Source of the DNA: Daphnia carinata
Lineage: Eukaryota > Arthropoda > Branchiopoda > Diplostraca > Daphniidae
Assembly: GCF_022539665.2 (NCBI RefSeq)
Contig: NC_081331.1
Coordinates: forward strand, 2,018,501 to 2,082,500
DNA length: 64,000 nucleotides
Reading direction: 5' to 3'
This document shows positions 1-12,200 of this stretch, one piece after another. A model generated the notes under the pieces. That model saw only the letters and a program-made list of their open reading frames with translations. It had not been told where the DNA came from and made no database searches. The position numbers and the translations under genes were made by a program. Position 1 is the first letter of the stretch. The number at the start of each line of letters is the position of its first letter.

Positions 1-3000
1 CGGATACACGTTAGTCGACCACGTGACACTGTGCTTAGGTTCTCCGCGTAAAGAGGTCGACAAACATTCTTCTGGAAGATCAACAAACAAGTTGTCCAAT
101 GTTTCTTGTTGTGGACTTCCCCCGAACTTGTCCTCTCCATTTACCCGAGCAGAACGCTGAATAGGGCACGATCCTTCTAATGACGGGCAAACGAAGCCAT
201 TCGTTTCAGGGTAACCGCTGGACGTGCATCTCAGGAGACTGTCTTCCGGCCCACCGATTAGATTATTTTCCGCTGCATTTAACGAAGATTGAGAATCGAA
301 ATTCAGTGCACTGGTCAGCTCATCAAACAAGCTGGTTTTCTTCATCTTTTGTGATTGGCTATCCTGTCGAAACATACAGCGCAATGAGTATAATTTTCTG
401 TGAACATGTTTGTCATTCAACAATGTATAGGCAAACAAAAATCTATTTATCTATCACGCTTTCGCTACAGAACTTCTTATTGAATTTCTTCACTTGCAGA
501 CGCTTTCAGGATTTTAAAAAAGAAATGGGCTGCGTCGGATAAAAGGCGGTTTCTTGTTCAGCGAGCGCCCGTTTCTCTGCACACGATGAATTAGTTGCGA
601 TGGCAACTTCTTATGAAAAAAAAAGCGTCCAATTACAAAATTGGTGGCACACGCATTGGCGAATCTAGCATAACGACAACATTTCTCAATTGATTTTCTC
701 GAGCGTGGCGAACTGTTGCATCGTTCCTTGAATCCACCTGCCACTTACAAAAATCGAAAAGCGGGCATCCCAAACACTGGGGAATTGTTGCACCTGTTGC
801 TACAGGCAACGCCAAGTTGAAAATCCAAAAGAACTCTCGAACCAAACCAAATCTTGGAAGCCCGAATAAATTTTGTACATACGTAGCTAAGACTCGACCC
901 ATAGACTCGACCCACTTTCTTTTTAACAAAAAGCGTATCTCTCGCCTGTATTTGGTTAGCGCCCCGCCTTCAATGCCAATCACGCAAACATGCCGAAAGG
1001 TGAACGACTGCTAACACGCGATTTTATGCAGCTAATCTTCAATGCTGGCAAAGAACACACATCCATTGAATTGAGAATTTCAAAAGAAAAACGCTTCGCC
1101 ATCATTTGAGAGACTACGTTTAGCTAATTTCACTTACCAGGTAAACGGTTAACACAAAACGTCAGGCTAAGCAATACGACCTCTTCAAAAACATGCAAAT
1201 ATTGTTTACGGATAGCGTGTTTATAAAAACGTGATGCTCACCGTGATGTCGGGATCCTTGCGCAACGGTAAATCGAACACAATATCGATGTTGTCAGCAT
1301 GTTCGAATTCCTCATCGAAAAGCCTGGAGTAGAAGTGGAGATGGTTGTCGGAGTTCAATGCTGCGGCCTCTTCGATTTCTCTGGCGATGCTGGCAGGTTC
1401 GTCGTTATTGTCAATGCTGCCATTCCCGTAATCACGCAGGTCATTTTCATCCGTCAATCGAGTGTTTATTGTACGAAGCAAAGACAATTGTTCGACCAGT
1501 CCTTCAATAAAACGAAAGAAACGGTAGACATCATTCAGCAAAGCTCGTTATGAAGCACGGGGTCCATCCGAAAATACTAAATAAATGAGACAATGGAAGA
1601 CGCACAACGTTCGCACAATTATCTCGTTGAATGGGCGAATGTCGCGGTCATTCGTGCAATGATCAATACAGAACGATTTCAACCTGCGCAACTAGCCCAG
1701 TTCGATAGATTCTTTAATAATTGGGTTGTGCCATTAGGCTGACATTCATTTTTTTTTTTTTTTTTTTTTTTTTTGCATCGGCTTGTTTTGTAGGCGCGGA
1801 TAGACTGCGCAAGGAGGAAATCGATATGAAACTCTCTATTAAAGTAAAAAAAAAAAAAAAAAGAAAGAAAGCGAACAAAGCGGGACGATAGCGTAAGGGC
1901 AGACCTTCACGCTCAACGGCGATGTTTTCCGCGACTTGTAGAGCTGACATGGCCCTCTGCCGTCGTTCACTGATACTCTCCCGTCGCATCTTCTCAAGAG
2001 CCGCCCGTAATTCCTCGGCGTTTCTTGTCTGAATTTCTAATTGGGTTTCCAGAGATCTCTATGAGATACACACAAAGACTTCTAAAGGCCATTGACAGTG
2101 ATGATGTTACACTAAACATATCTAGTTCGTCTCATTTCAGAGAAACTGAAGCGGCTATAAATCGTCGATTGACGGAGTTGAATTTTTTTTGCGCACCGTA
2201 CCTTCTCTTTGGTTAGCAGTGCTAGATCGTGCTTATTGGCGGCTTCGTTCTCCTGCAGACGGCTGAGTGCCTCTTGTAATTCTTTTTCCCGTGTTTGTAG
2301 TTGCGTCAGCAGAAAATCTTTTTTGGTAATTTCTTCTCGCATGTCACTCTTTAATTGTGACTCTTTCATCCTTTCCTGCGCAATAAGAGAGAAAAACAAA
2401 TACAGAAAAATTGGCGTGACGCGATCTCACGTTCCAGACCCCTAGTGCCAGTGGTTGCTGGTGGTTTCAGTTTTTATTCACGCACCATTCGAATGACAAG
2501 TTCCTTCTCCTCTTCAATTTGCCGCTCCATTTCCTCGTAAAGGCGTTTCAGCTGTCAAAAAAAAGAAAAAAGAAAAAAGATTTGGCAAATGTCGTACCAA
2601 ATTAGGTTTCTTTCATCACTTTGCAATAGGATAACATTTCAAGATTCAAAATTCAACTGACTTCTTCCTCGCGGGTCTCCTGCTGGTTTCTGATAAACAC
2701 CTCCATGTTTAGTTTTTCCTTTTCCTTGGTGTGGATGCTGTCAGAGATGCTGGATAGAAATTTTTCAAATTCAATGCCAGCGTCTGGCGCGTCTTGGCGG
2801 AAATGGTCCCACAGCAACTTGACAGACTTTTCGCTTTAATAAAACAACATTTAAAAAACGAGTGTGCATTATTCAGCGAACATTTGGCCAGAAGAACTCA
2901 CTCTTCAAAAACGGTCGGACCACCAAGTCCGTCTAACAGTTGCATAAAGTTTTCATCGTCTTCACGTTCATCACCGTCTGAAGTTCTAATCGTCACTTCT

Positions 3001-3808
3001 TGGGTATTCGTATCTATTGCCTCAACCTCGGGTGGGTCGTTTTCTATGTAAATTCCTGCAAGTTTTAATAAGTATTACATTCATTACCTTTTATCTTCGT
3101 AGATTCGCAAACGTTATGATCTAAGGTTACAATGTAAATTTACCGAATCCGTGAATAAATTCGTCGAAAGTGAGAAATCCATTTCCGTCAGCATCTAGCG
3201 AGTCAAATACTAATTCCAGCTGCTCCGGATCTAACGGCATTTCGGCCTGCATCCTCTAAAAAAGTTTAATTGACAGAAATTCTTTATCCATTTGTTTGTT
3301 TGTTTTCCCAATTCTGGAAGAAGAAATCAAAATCAGTTTATGGGTAATTTGCGGATAAATCAAATGCTATTACTCTCACAGCAATAAGGACGCAACAATT
3401 TTGCAATAGGTAAGACATAAAACAGAGCTTTTTGAGGTTTCTACTGCTCATTTGAGATTTTAAAATAATGAATTCTTTACAGTGTCTGCAATCGCTTCAA
3501 CCCGATAAACTAGATTCAGCTGTGCGAGATTTTTATTACGAGATTACCAACACATTTTCAAACTGCCATGAATTGCTGGAAATTGTCAGTTCTATTTTTA
3601 GCGAATTCCTTACTACCTTTGGTCCACATTGATTACGATCTAGATTACCATCAGCAGTTGTTTATAAGAAGTGGATAAACTGTATGGCGTGCAAACATAT
3701 ATTTAAGACCTGCATGTCTCGCTTCGTCACGAAGCCTTTCTCTTCCTTGTCGCAAATAGCGAAAAGATGCTGAGCTCGTATTCGCAAATCGGTCGTTTCG
3801 CCTGCCAT
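1..3808 (-). CDS. CRACR2A: CRACR2A-like (EFCAB4) EF-hand and coiled-coil protein, 5' part, runs off left edge
   Basis: Nine exons can be joined in phase on the minus strand: 3808-3710, 3255-3144, 3055-2902, 2833-2662, 2551-2486, 2375-2202, 2058-1905, 1501-1242 and 345-1 (open at the edge). The start [20 protein letters not shown] leads into a degenerate first EF-hand, then a canonical EF loop [12 protein letters not shown]. An acidic linker, a block with [12 protein letters not shown] and [11 protein letters not shown], and a long coiled coil ([17 protein letters not shown], then [20 protein letters not shown]) follow. This order matches vertebrate CRACR2A/EFCAB4B, a cytosolic Ca2+ sensor linked to store-operated Ca2+ entry; long forms of that family end in a Rab-type GTPase. 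The last visible exon is a polar linker starting [14 protein letters not shown]. Any Rab domain would lie left of base 1. RASEF is the nearest alternative, but the post-EF block fits CRACR2A better. The weakest splice is the GTCTGC donor at 1904. Confidence 0.7.
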
Positions 3809-5519
3809 TTCCTGGTTTTCCACGACAAACGTTTCGATGACCCAGACAATTCTAGCAGAGATAAATATGAATTCCAGCGATAGTCAACTGCATTCACGTA
3901 CTACAATTAGCCAACAACTGAAAACAGTTTAGGACACATTCCTTGTTTCTAGCTCTAGGGAGGACTAGGTTCTGTCATTTACAGAGTGCTAGGTCTCGAT
4001 GTAACACCTGCCACAACTGGTGTTTACTTTCACGTTTCCTCATATGCATTCACGTACTACGTTATTCTGTATTCTATTCTCACGTGCGTGTAAGGTCGGC
4101 ATGTTTAGGGAGCCTGCACCTGTGTCAATCCTGGGGCCACGCACTCCCGAATTCCAAAGCGAACGAGACTGTTGAAAACTGGTTCCAATACGAGACTATG
4201 GGATTTAAACAAAAAAGAAAACTGATTTATTTTTTCTTAGACGTTTGTCACAGTTAACCACGTCTGACTACAACGGACAGATATGGGATACACGTGATTG
4301 ACGTTTACATTTCCACTCCCGACGCTGAACTACGATCTCACCCTGTACATGCATACATCTCACAAATAATTACAAAAACAAGACGTACATTACCTTCTAG
4401 TGTCCGTACTCCTTAAAGCAAGAACTGGTATTTTATCTGTCCTTGACGGCAGAAAACTAGTGTAATCCAACTTGGGACATTTTGTAAGGCAATTAATAGC
4501 AATTAACGCTGACGCTAATGGCAATTGGTGATTCTGCATTGCAATTTCATATTTAACTGAAAAAAAAAAGAAATTCTTTATTCAAGAACTGGATTAGGCG
4601 AAAGTTTTCGCTCGACAAAAAAAATGCAAATGACATCCATCTGCAACGCACTGACAGTGAACGAATATAAGAGACGGGAAAAAATAAATGAAGCCCAATC
4701 GTCTAGCAGCACCGAACTCTGACTATAAAGGCTATTTTGTAAGTCTAGCAAAGGATACTCTTCCTTAAAGGTTGAAAGTTTGCTTTCGCAGAGAGACAGG
4801 GTAAGAAAAACAAAAGTAGTTAAAATCATGGGGCGTGATGGAGGGACGGGGACAAAATATATGCAAACTGTTTTTTTCAGGGAAAGGTGAAACATATTCA
4901 AGGGTAACAACTTTCTAGAAAGGTAAGAAAAAAGGGAGGTGGGGTACGAAAAACAAATCGTGCAATAGATCTATATCACCGAAAAGAAACCGCGAAATTA
5001 GGAACAAAATTATACAGCCGATTAGAATGAATAACCATGACAAGAATATTCAGCGATTTCCAAATGAGTTTCTAGAAATACAACGTCTATCAACCCACAT
5101 TTGAGCTAGTGGGCCTTTATGCATTCGAATTAAAATGCATAACACAAATTCTGGGGGGGGGGGGGGTGAGGGGTACATTTTGTATACGCCATTTCAACTA
5201 GGCTCACACGGGGAAATCCCATTCTCCTGTGTATAACGGGAATCGCTACCACAGACACGGAAAAAAAATTGTTGGCTGTGGCTTTTCTGGTTTTATTTAC
5301 CAATTTTCCTAACGGAACCGTTTACTCCGTTTTCTCCAGAAACTCAAGAAAACAAGATGTTATCAACAATATATTTGGTGTAAGAAGTAATTATCCAGTC
5401 GTTAAGTTTGAAGCCAAAAAGACATTCACACCGGAGGAAATCAAATTAGCCGCGTAGTTGTATTCTATTTCTCTAGTGAGACGTATAAAAGCGCTATAGC
5501 ATCGTTCGAATTTACAATT
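3809..5519. other. Intergenic, no gene recognised
   Basis: The open frames here are short and have no recognisable domain. The stretch has a G-rich run near 5152-5166 and several A-runs. It separates the CRACR2A-like gene, whose start codon is at 3808, from the 3' end of the first elongase at 5520, and probably holds the promoter of the former. Confidence 0.5.
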
Positions 5520-6469
5520 TCATGAAAGCTTTTTTTCTGTAGGGTCAGAACTGTACTCGAAATTCGATCCCAGGCTAGCATTTTTTGCGTATGCCTTGGA
5601 ATGGAAATTCTTGAAGAGACTGAGAAATAAAAGCGCTTGCACTACTGACCATAGCGAAAATGCTGTTGGAAAGTTACACTCGACAAACAATAATTGCAAG
5701 CTGTGAAACCCTACGCAGACAAATTGAACCATCTGAAATATAGTCACGTATTTCTTCCACCACAGGTACTTTTGAAATCTGGGACCCATGGCTGCCATCA
5801 GATAATAGAAATACATGACAACGTGAACCAAACTATTGAGGGTGACGAAAAAGCAACAATGACCTCCAACGATGAAGCGGAAACAAATCCAAACACTCAA
5901 TGGCATAACGCTATGATGCAATACATGGAGGAAAGAGATTTGCTTGTTCTTTTTGCGCATTATGAAAAAGATGGTATCAAGAAAATCAATAATCTTCGAG
6001 ATGTAAAAGCAGTAGCCTATCAAAACTAACTGGAGGGCATCCTCGTTGTTGGAGTAATCGACTGGCTGGCAAACCAAACTGTAACCGTTGAACCAAGTCA
6101 GATGGCAAATCTTGCAGAAAATCCAACCGTTGAAAGCTATTTGGAATGTATTGTAAAAGAAAAGTGTGCTTCGTAATTCGAAAGGTTTCCTATTTTCCAT
6201 AAGCTTCGGTCCAAATGTTTTCACCATAAGAAGGTAAGCTAAGGAAACGACGATGGGCGTTAATGGAGAATCTGCCAAGATCCATCCATCTGTACGCCTA
6301 TCTGCCAATATGAAAGAAATACTTTAACTGGTCAGGGTAAACGCTGAAATTGTTTTTAATTGAACGTTTACACAAGATGCCTAATAACTGGATTGAAATG
6401 ATAATCTATACCTCTTTGTTCCCATATCCTGTTTCCTTCTTGGATGATGATTTGCGCAACGGAGCCCAT
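5520..6469 (-). CDS. Very long chain fatty acid elongase 1 of the cluster (ELOVL4/7-like)
   Basis: Two coding exons, 6469-6412 and 6301-5520, joined in phase 1 across a 110-bp intron; about 279 aa. ELO enzymes are multi-pass ER membrane proteins that condense malonyl-CoA with an acyl-CoA, the rate-setting step of chain elongation. Visible family motifs, in order, are DRRTDGW near the N-terminus, FNGYSLVCQPVDYS, SKIIDFLDT, the histidine box HVLHH, the motif NSLVHVVMYFYY and TIFQMVQ. The C-terminus ends KKLS, a di-lysine ER-retrieval signal. Exon 1 encodes MGSVAQIIIQEGNRIWEQRG and matches exon 1 of the neighbouring copies, which fixes the start. Substrate preference cannot be read from the sequence. 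It belongs to the FNGYS subgroup with copies 2, 3, 7 and, more divergent, 8. Confidence 0.92.
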
Positions 6470-8199
6470 ACTTGACTCAACGGCCACTCGATGCGTAATG
6501 TCTATTTGGTACTCTGACAATTTATAGACGCTTGAGAGGCAGCTTCCCTCCCCAAGTTCTTCCTTTCTCAAATCCGGTTTTTTCTTTTTTCTTTTCTTGC
6601 CTAATCATGAGCCATGCATGATACAAGTATGGTGAATGCGGTCTATTTTCATCATGCGCGTTCGTACAGGTTGCGAAATACAATATTCAAATAAAGAAGT
6701 CATTTAAAAGCTTTGGTTACGTGCGTTGTTTTGCGTCGCGTTTCTCTGTTCATTTAGCTGGCCAGATTAGACTTTTCGAAAGGGCATATATACACTGTTG
6801 TCTCTTGGGCATCAGTGAAATCGTTCCTTCAAAAAAGGAATGAATTTTAAAAAGTTGTCCCTCCTTTGAATACCGGAACTTATAGCGGCCATTTGATTAA
6901 GGCGTAGACGGCATTGGGAAATCGTTCTCGAGATGTTTGTGTTTTCTTGTTTTCTTTTTTTTGCGTCAATGCGGTTGGAGAAAGGCGTATTATTTTTAGA
7001 CCGCCATTTACATTTTTTCGGATGACAAGCATACAAATGCAAGGAAAGTAGGGCATGCATTTTGAAATTATCGTGGCAGTTCACGAAAAATAAGCTTTTG
7101 CGATATTGGAATGAATTCTTCCAATCAAGCAGATTGCTTAGTACATCGAGGGAAAATGATAAATGAAATTTCTGACCAACAATAACTAAGGAAATTTTGA
7201 AATTAACTACGCACAGTATATAATCAATCTGCATTAAGCTATCGTGTAAGACAGTCATTGCTTCACAAAAGTTATCGGAACTTCGCGTCGTAGTCATGCT
7301 TCCAGTTCTATAACGTTGATTTACTCCCCATAACTAACCCTATTCATGGCTATATATTGTTTACCCGACAAAAGTCCGAGACCTGTTATCTATTCGCCCA
7401 TCAAAGGGAAAGCATGACACTGCAAATATTGTATATCGCTAAGCAAAACCAGTCGACTCCAGCCACTTGCACTCTTCACGTTCTTCACTGAGCGCTCCAA
7501 AACGTAAAATTAATTCATAAAAATTTCTTTATCAGATACTTTCTTGGCAGCTAAAGATGTAAGCGTATCTAACCTACAAGTAGTTCGCAGTGTGGTCTGG
7601 AGGTATTATGATTCAGAACTGGACTATTTTCTATTTTCCAAAATTCAATTTTTTCATGTTAATTGCAATACTTGCGGTAAAAGGCAAAAGAGCCCCCAAG
7701 CTGATCAGCAAAGGAAATTTAGAAAGTATTTTCTACGCTGGATTGTCATGCACACGTGGGATATATTCAGCGGACGGGGAAATTCCGGCAAAGACGTATT
7801 TGCTTTTATACTTACATAATATTCATATAATTTTACTTAACTATAAGGAGAGAGGTAGTGATAATGGCAATTTAACAATCTTGAAAATATCGTTCCTTCT
7901 GTATGCTTACACAGTCATTCATCTTTGCCTTATTGCTCATGCCTCAAGTTTTTTTTACCATTGTCATGCTCCTAGGGATAAGAAGTTTGATGTAACGATG
8001 GGGTGAGACCTACTTCACAAACTTTCACATTTCAAGGAAAGGACACAAACTGATGCCTATGAAACACTACCGTTGCGGAAGTGGGAACATAAAAAAAAGA
8101 CAGATGGCTCATCTTCTTGCAGACAGACAGAGCGATGCGTCTGAGCTCATAACGAAAGGCGCTCCGTATCAGTAGAGTTCCGGTAGACATCGTGGCAAG
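6470..8199. other. Intergenic between divergent elongases 1 and 2
   Basis: Elongase 1 (-) and elongase 2 (+) are transcribed away from each other, so promoters for both should lie here. Open frames at 7297-6812 (-) and 7590-8006 (+) lack domain similarity, splice support or family resemblance and are probably chance. Nothing else was recognised. Confidence 0.5.
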
Positions 8200-9179
8200 A
8201 TGGGCTCCATTGTCCAAGGTATTATAGAAGAAAGCAACAGAATATGGAAACTACGAGGTAGGAACCTGTTTATCTTGTCGATTTCGCAACAAGACCGACA
8301 CGTGTTTCAAGTTTTTGACACCAATCGGCTTAAACTTTATTTCGTAGATTTGAGAACGGACGGCTGGCCGCTAACGCATTCACCGATGACTCCAGTGCTC
8401 ATGTCACTTTCTTATCTTTTTATGGTCAAAATTTGGGGTCCAAGGCTCATGGAAAGTCGGAAACCTTTCCAATTGCGGGGTGTACTGATTATCTACAACG
8501 CATTCCAAATCGTTTTCAATGGTTGGATGTTCTGGGAAAGTAACCGAGTGACGTGGTTCAACGGTTATAGCATCATCTGCCAACCTGTGGATTACTCTCA
8601 AAACGAAGATGCCCTTCGCATAATTTTTATCGGCTATTGCCTTTACATCTCGAAGTTGATTGATTTTCTTGATACGCTGTTTTTCATCTTACGTAAGAAG
8701 GACAATCAGATCACTTTCCTTCACGTCTTTCATCACAGCTTTACGCCTCTCTCCGTATGGCTTTGCTTCCGATTCATTGCTGGTGGACAGAGTTGGTAAG
8801 CTTTATTAAAAATTACGATTTCGAAATAAATATAATCTCGAATTTCTTTTAAAGTTTCTTTCTGACGTGCAATACATTGGTACACGTTGTGATGTACTTC
8901 TACTACATGATGGCGGCGATGGGTCCGCAGTTCCAAAAGTACCTATGGTGGAAAAAATACCTTACCGTTTTTCAAATGGTTCAGTTCGTCTTGGTTGGTG
9001 TTCATAGTATACAATTACTCTTCATTGATTGTGACTATCCTAAGGCCTATTCTTGGGGCACTACGTTGCAAGCCGTTATGTATTTCTTCCTCTTCAAAAA
9101 TTATCACACGGGAGCGTACAACAAGCGCCCAACTGAAATTTCTGGATCGTCCCGTATAACTGGGAAAAAACATTTGTAG
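8200..9179 (+). CDS. Very long chain fatty acid elongase 2 of the cluster (ELOVL4/7-like), three exons
   Basis: Exons 8200-8257, 8348-8795 and 8855-9179 join in phase to about 276 aa. Exon 1 encodes MGSIVQGIIEESNRIWKLRG. Motifs are DLRTDGWPL, FNGYSIICQPVDYS, SKLIDFLDT, histidine box HVFHH, NTLVHVVMYFYY and TVFQMVQ; the C-terminus ends KKHL, a di-lysine ER-retrieval signal. It is the only copy in the cluster with a second coding intron (8796-8854, 59 bp), placed just after RFIAGGQS, where the other seven read straight through. A polyadenylation signal AATAAA lies at 9198-9203. Its closest relatives by eye are copies 1 and 3. The role is as for the family: ER acyl-chain extension, substrate unknown. 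Confidence 0.92.
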
Positions 9180-9197
9180 CCTAATATACGTGTCATG

Positions 9198-9203
9198 AAT
9201 AAA
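9198..9203 (+). terminator. Polyadenylation signal AATAAA of elongase 2
   Basis: AATAAA lies 19 bases after the elongase 2 stop codon, in the expected position for a short 3' UTR. Confidence 0.5.
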
Positions 9204-12200
9204 TTGTTCCTACACACTGTTATTTAACAGGACAGCAGTAAAAAGGTAAAACGAAGGACAAGCGAGTCTGCTGAACTTCATCACAGCGCTTACTTTGCTC
9301 CGACAACACACTAGGCTATTTATTCTACGAATGCCTGATGAATGACTAAGTATTCTTATGTATTTTTGTAAATAATGCATTATATTTATAAAAGTAGGTT
9401 TTGAAATTGAACTGGGTCATTTCTCTATGATCAGTTAATGGTTCCTCTTTGCCAGCGGATTGATATGGTGTTTTTCTGTTGGTTAACCACAAGCCTAAGG
9501 CACCTACGAGCTGCCGATTCTCGAGTCTACCGAGTTACAAGTCCCGTCGAAATTACTATAGTGGTGCATAGAACAAGATAAAGTATTTCTAGTGTTTGTG
9601 ACATGATCATGTGATTGCGATGGTCTTTCAATGAAAGACAAAATGAAATCTCCACCCTCCCCCCCCCCCAAAAAAAAAAGAAAAATACGCAAAAGAAAAA
9701 GCAAATATACGCCAAACTTCTTTAAATTTTTTGAACAATCAACTTATAATTGACACTATCAAAATGATAAACATCTGTAACGTGCCAACCTGTCGCCTTG
9801 TCACCACGGCCAAAGTTCGTTATAAGAAATTTCTTTTTTTTTAAACTAAATTAAATAATTCTTGTTGAAGAGAAAACTAACCGAACTAGATATTGCATTT
9901 ATTTACACACATCAATGCAAATGTTTACAAATTTCGAGGCGAATTGGGAACATGAAGGCAAGAATGGCCCAAAAATCCCCGACGGTATACGCAGCCCCAC
10001 GATAATCGCTGGTAATCGTATCACGTTTGACTGGAGCTAATAATAGCGGAGCGGAAAGTTTCCTCGAGGCTATGTGAGCACGTAGTAAGAAAAGACGTGA
10101 TTCGAAAGACAACCCTCCACAAAGCGACTTTCTTCCCACTTCAGTTCGCTCGCTTCATCAGCGCTAGTCAGACTCGAGAGATGGGTCAAGTGAAGCTGAA
10201 ACAGCCTCTATAGCATCCTGCATCAGGATCCAGGTGCAGTTCTTATGTAGACTTATCAAGAATTCATTACTCAATAGGTAAGACTATTATAGGGTTTCCC
10301 AAATGCTATACAAATGCTCACTCAATAGTAACTTGAATGTTCATCCGTCAGCTAATTATTTTGGTTTTCTTTCTTATAAGCGCTTTGCAAATTATCCTGC
10401 GGACATACTGACTATTGTGGTATTTTGATGTTTACCATTTGATTGCTGTCCGAAACGAGTTCATAACTTTAACGACCGGCAATAATAATATAAGCTTTTA
10501 TAATAGAGCTTGATCGCCCCATCTCGTTTTGTATTACCCATAGGCGCAAAAGTTTTAAGAAGCCTTCACTTGAAATTCAAAATAGATTAGCTAAAGATTC
10601 ATATAGTTCCTTCATCTGAGGTTGTACTGATATTTCTAGATTTACTCACGCGGAAAATAGTTAGAGAAGCTTACCTTGAAAGGACCTAGTCTTTTTTCCT
10701 GTTATTCCTGTCTGTGTTCGTAGATTGGTTTGGCTTTTTTTCATAATACTGAAACCTGTTTTTCCCATTATTTGCCGAACAATTGACTGCCGATAAATGA
10801 ACTGCGGATACCGCCAATTTGAATTCTCATTTTGTTATGTACAGGTTCCGCAATAGGTTTGTTCTCTCGCTCCTCCCATTGACGCTTGTGACGGCAAAAG
10901 ATTATATTAGCTATTTAATACCTCGCCCCAAAGGCACGGTAAAAATGCCAAGGTATTGGCAAATGAAAACGCATAAGCAGCAACCAAGCTATTACAATGC
11001 TTGAAATGACAATATTTGTGAAAACAAGTATCCAAAACGTCTTAGTTGAAAATGGGCTGACTTCCATAACGTTCGATGAGTTTAAATATTATGACAACCA
11101 ATTATGGTTTGTGTAGTTATGACTTACAGTCCTTTGCCAAACTGGAAATGTGCCTTCGAGGTGGCCCTACTTTTTTTTTGATTTTCTGTTAGACGTGATC
11201 TAGAATTGAACGTGACGTTGCAGAGACATTATCTCATAGTGAGTTAACAGTAAGTTATCGCCTGAAGAAATTTCAAATGTATAGCAGGCCCTAATCCAAA
11301 TGACAAGGCTCAGGTGTTTAAAATATCGTTGATTTTAATGCTGAATTCGCACAAAATTCCAATAGAGGTAAGCCTAAGATACAACAATTTTTTATACACC
11401 ATATCTATTGAATGATTCATCCTTTTAAACAGGAGAAAACACTCAAGGCATATAAGACATCCGATGTAATAGTAACGTGCAATAATACGTTCGGGGAAAC
11501 CGACGTAATATGACGTTAAAGAAGTCGCAACTTTGGTGCGGCAGAAGGACCGATAAACTTTTTATAACGTGTTGGCTATGAAATTTTCCAGCCAGGTCAG
11601 GCCAGGTGTGCGTCTTCCCAACAGGAGAAAACCACAAGGTGATTCGGCAGCCATATATATCTTTTCCGTTTATCGTAAAATATTTAAAACATTTTGCTCT
11701 TCAGGTTGATTTAGCAGAAGAGTATTGGCTCCAAGCCAAACTCCTGCATCCAAAAACCAATAGGCACATTTGGTACCAGCATCATGCTTATTTCACATGG
11801 TTTAACCAGATGGAACTATCATCTATGGATCGTACAATTTGTCTTTGTAATACAAATGTGTTGCCGTGCTCATAAAGCAAAAGTTATGGAGAAGACTGTT
11901 CGTTCGGAACTGCGCTCTTTGTCAGCCGCTATTACAAGATATACTGGAATGAAACTCGTAACATATAATCAATTGCGCGATTTATTCATCAATTAAGATT
12001 CGTTTATTTTGGCAGGTAGTAAAACTTATAAGAGCAGTTCGCAATACGAGCTTCAAGCAGTCTCCGCAAGTTTCCGAATAAAAAAGGTAAGGGAATGAAA
12101 GTAATTTTAACCAGTTACGGGAAAAACAGGGTTTTTTTTATTGGGTCAAACAATCAAAGGGACAGCGGTTGATCATTCAATAACCTTATTGTTGTTTCAA

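Noticed and set aside
6812-7297. 161-codon minus-strand frame between elongases 1 and 2
   Set aside because: No domain, low-complexity composition, no splice partners and no resemblance to neighbouring genes.
7590-8006. 138-codon plus-strand frame before elongase 2
   Set aside because: Composition looks like translated AT-rich intergenic DNA; no recognisable motif.
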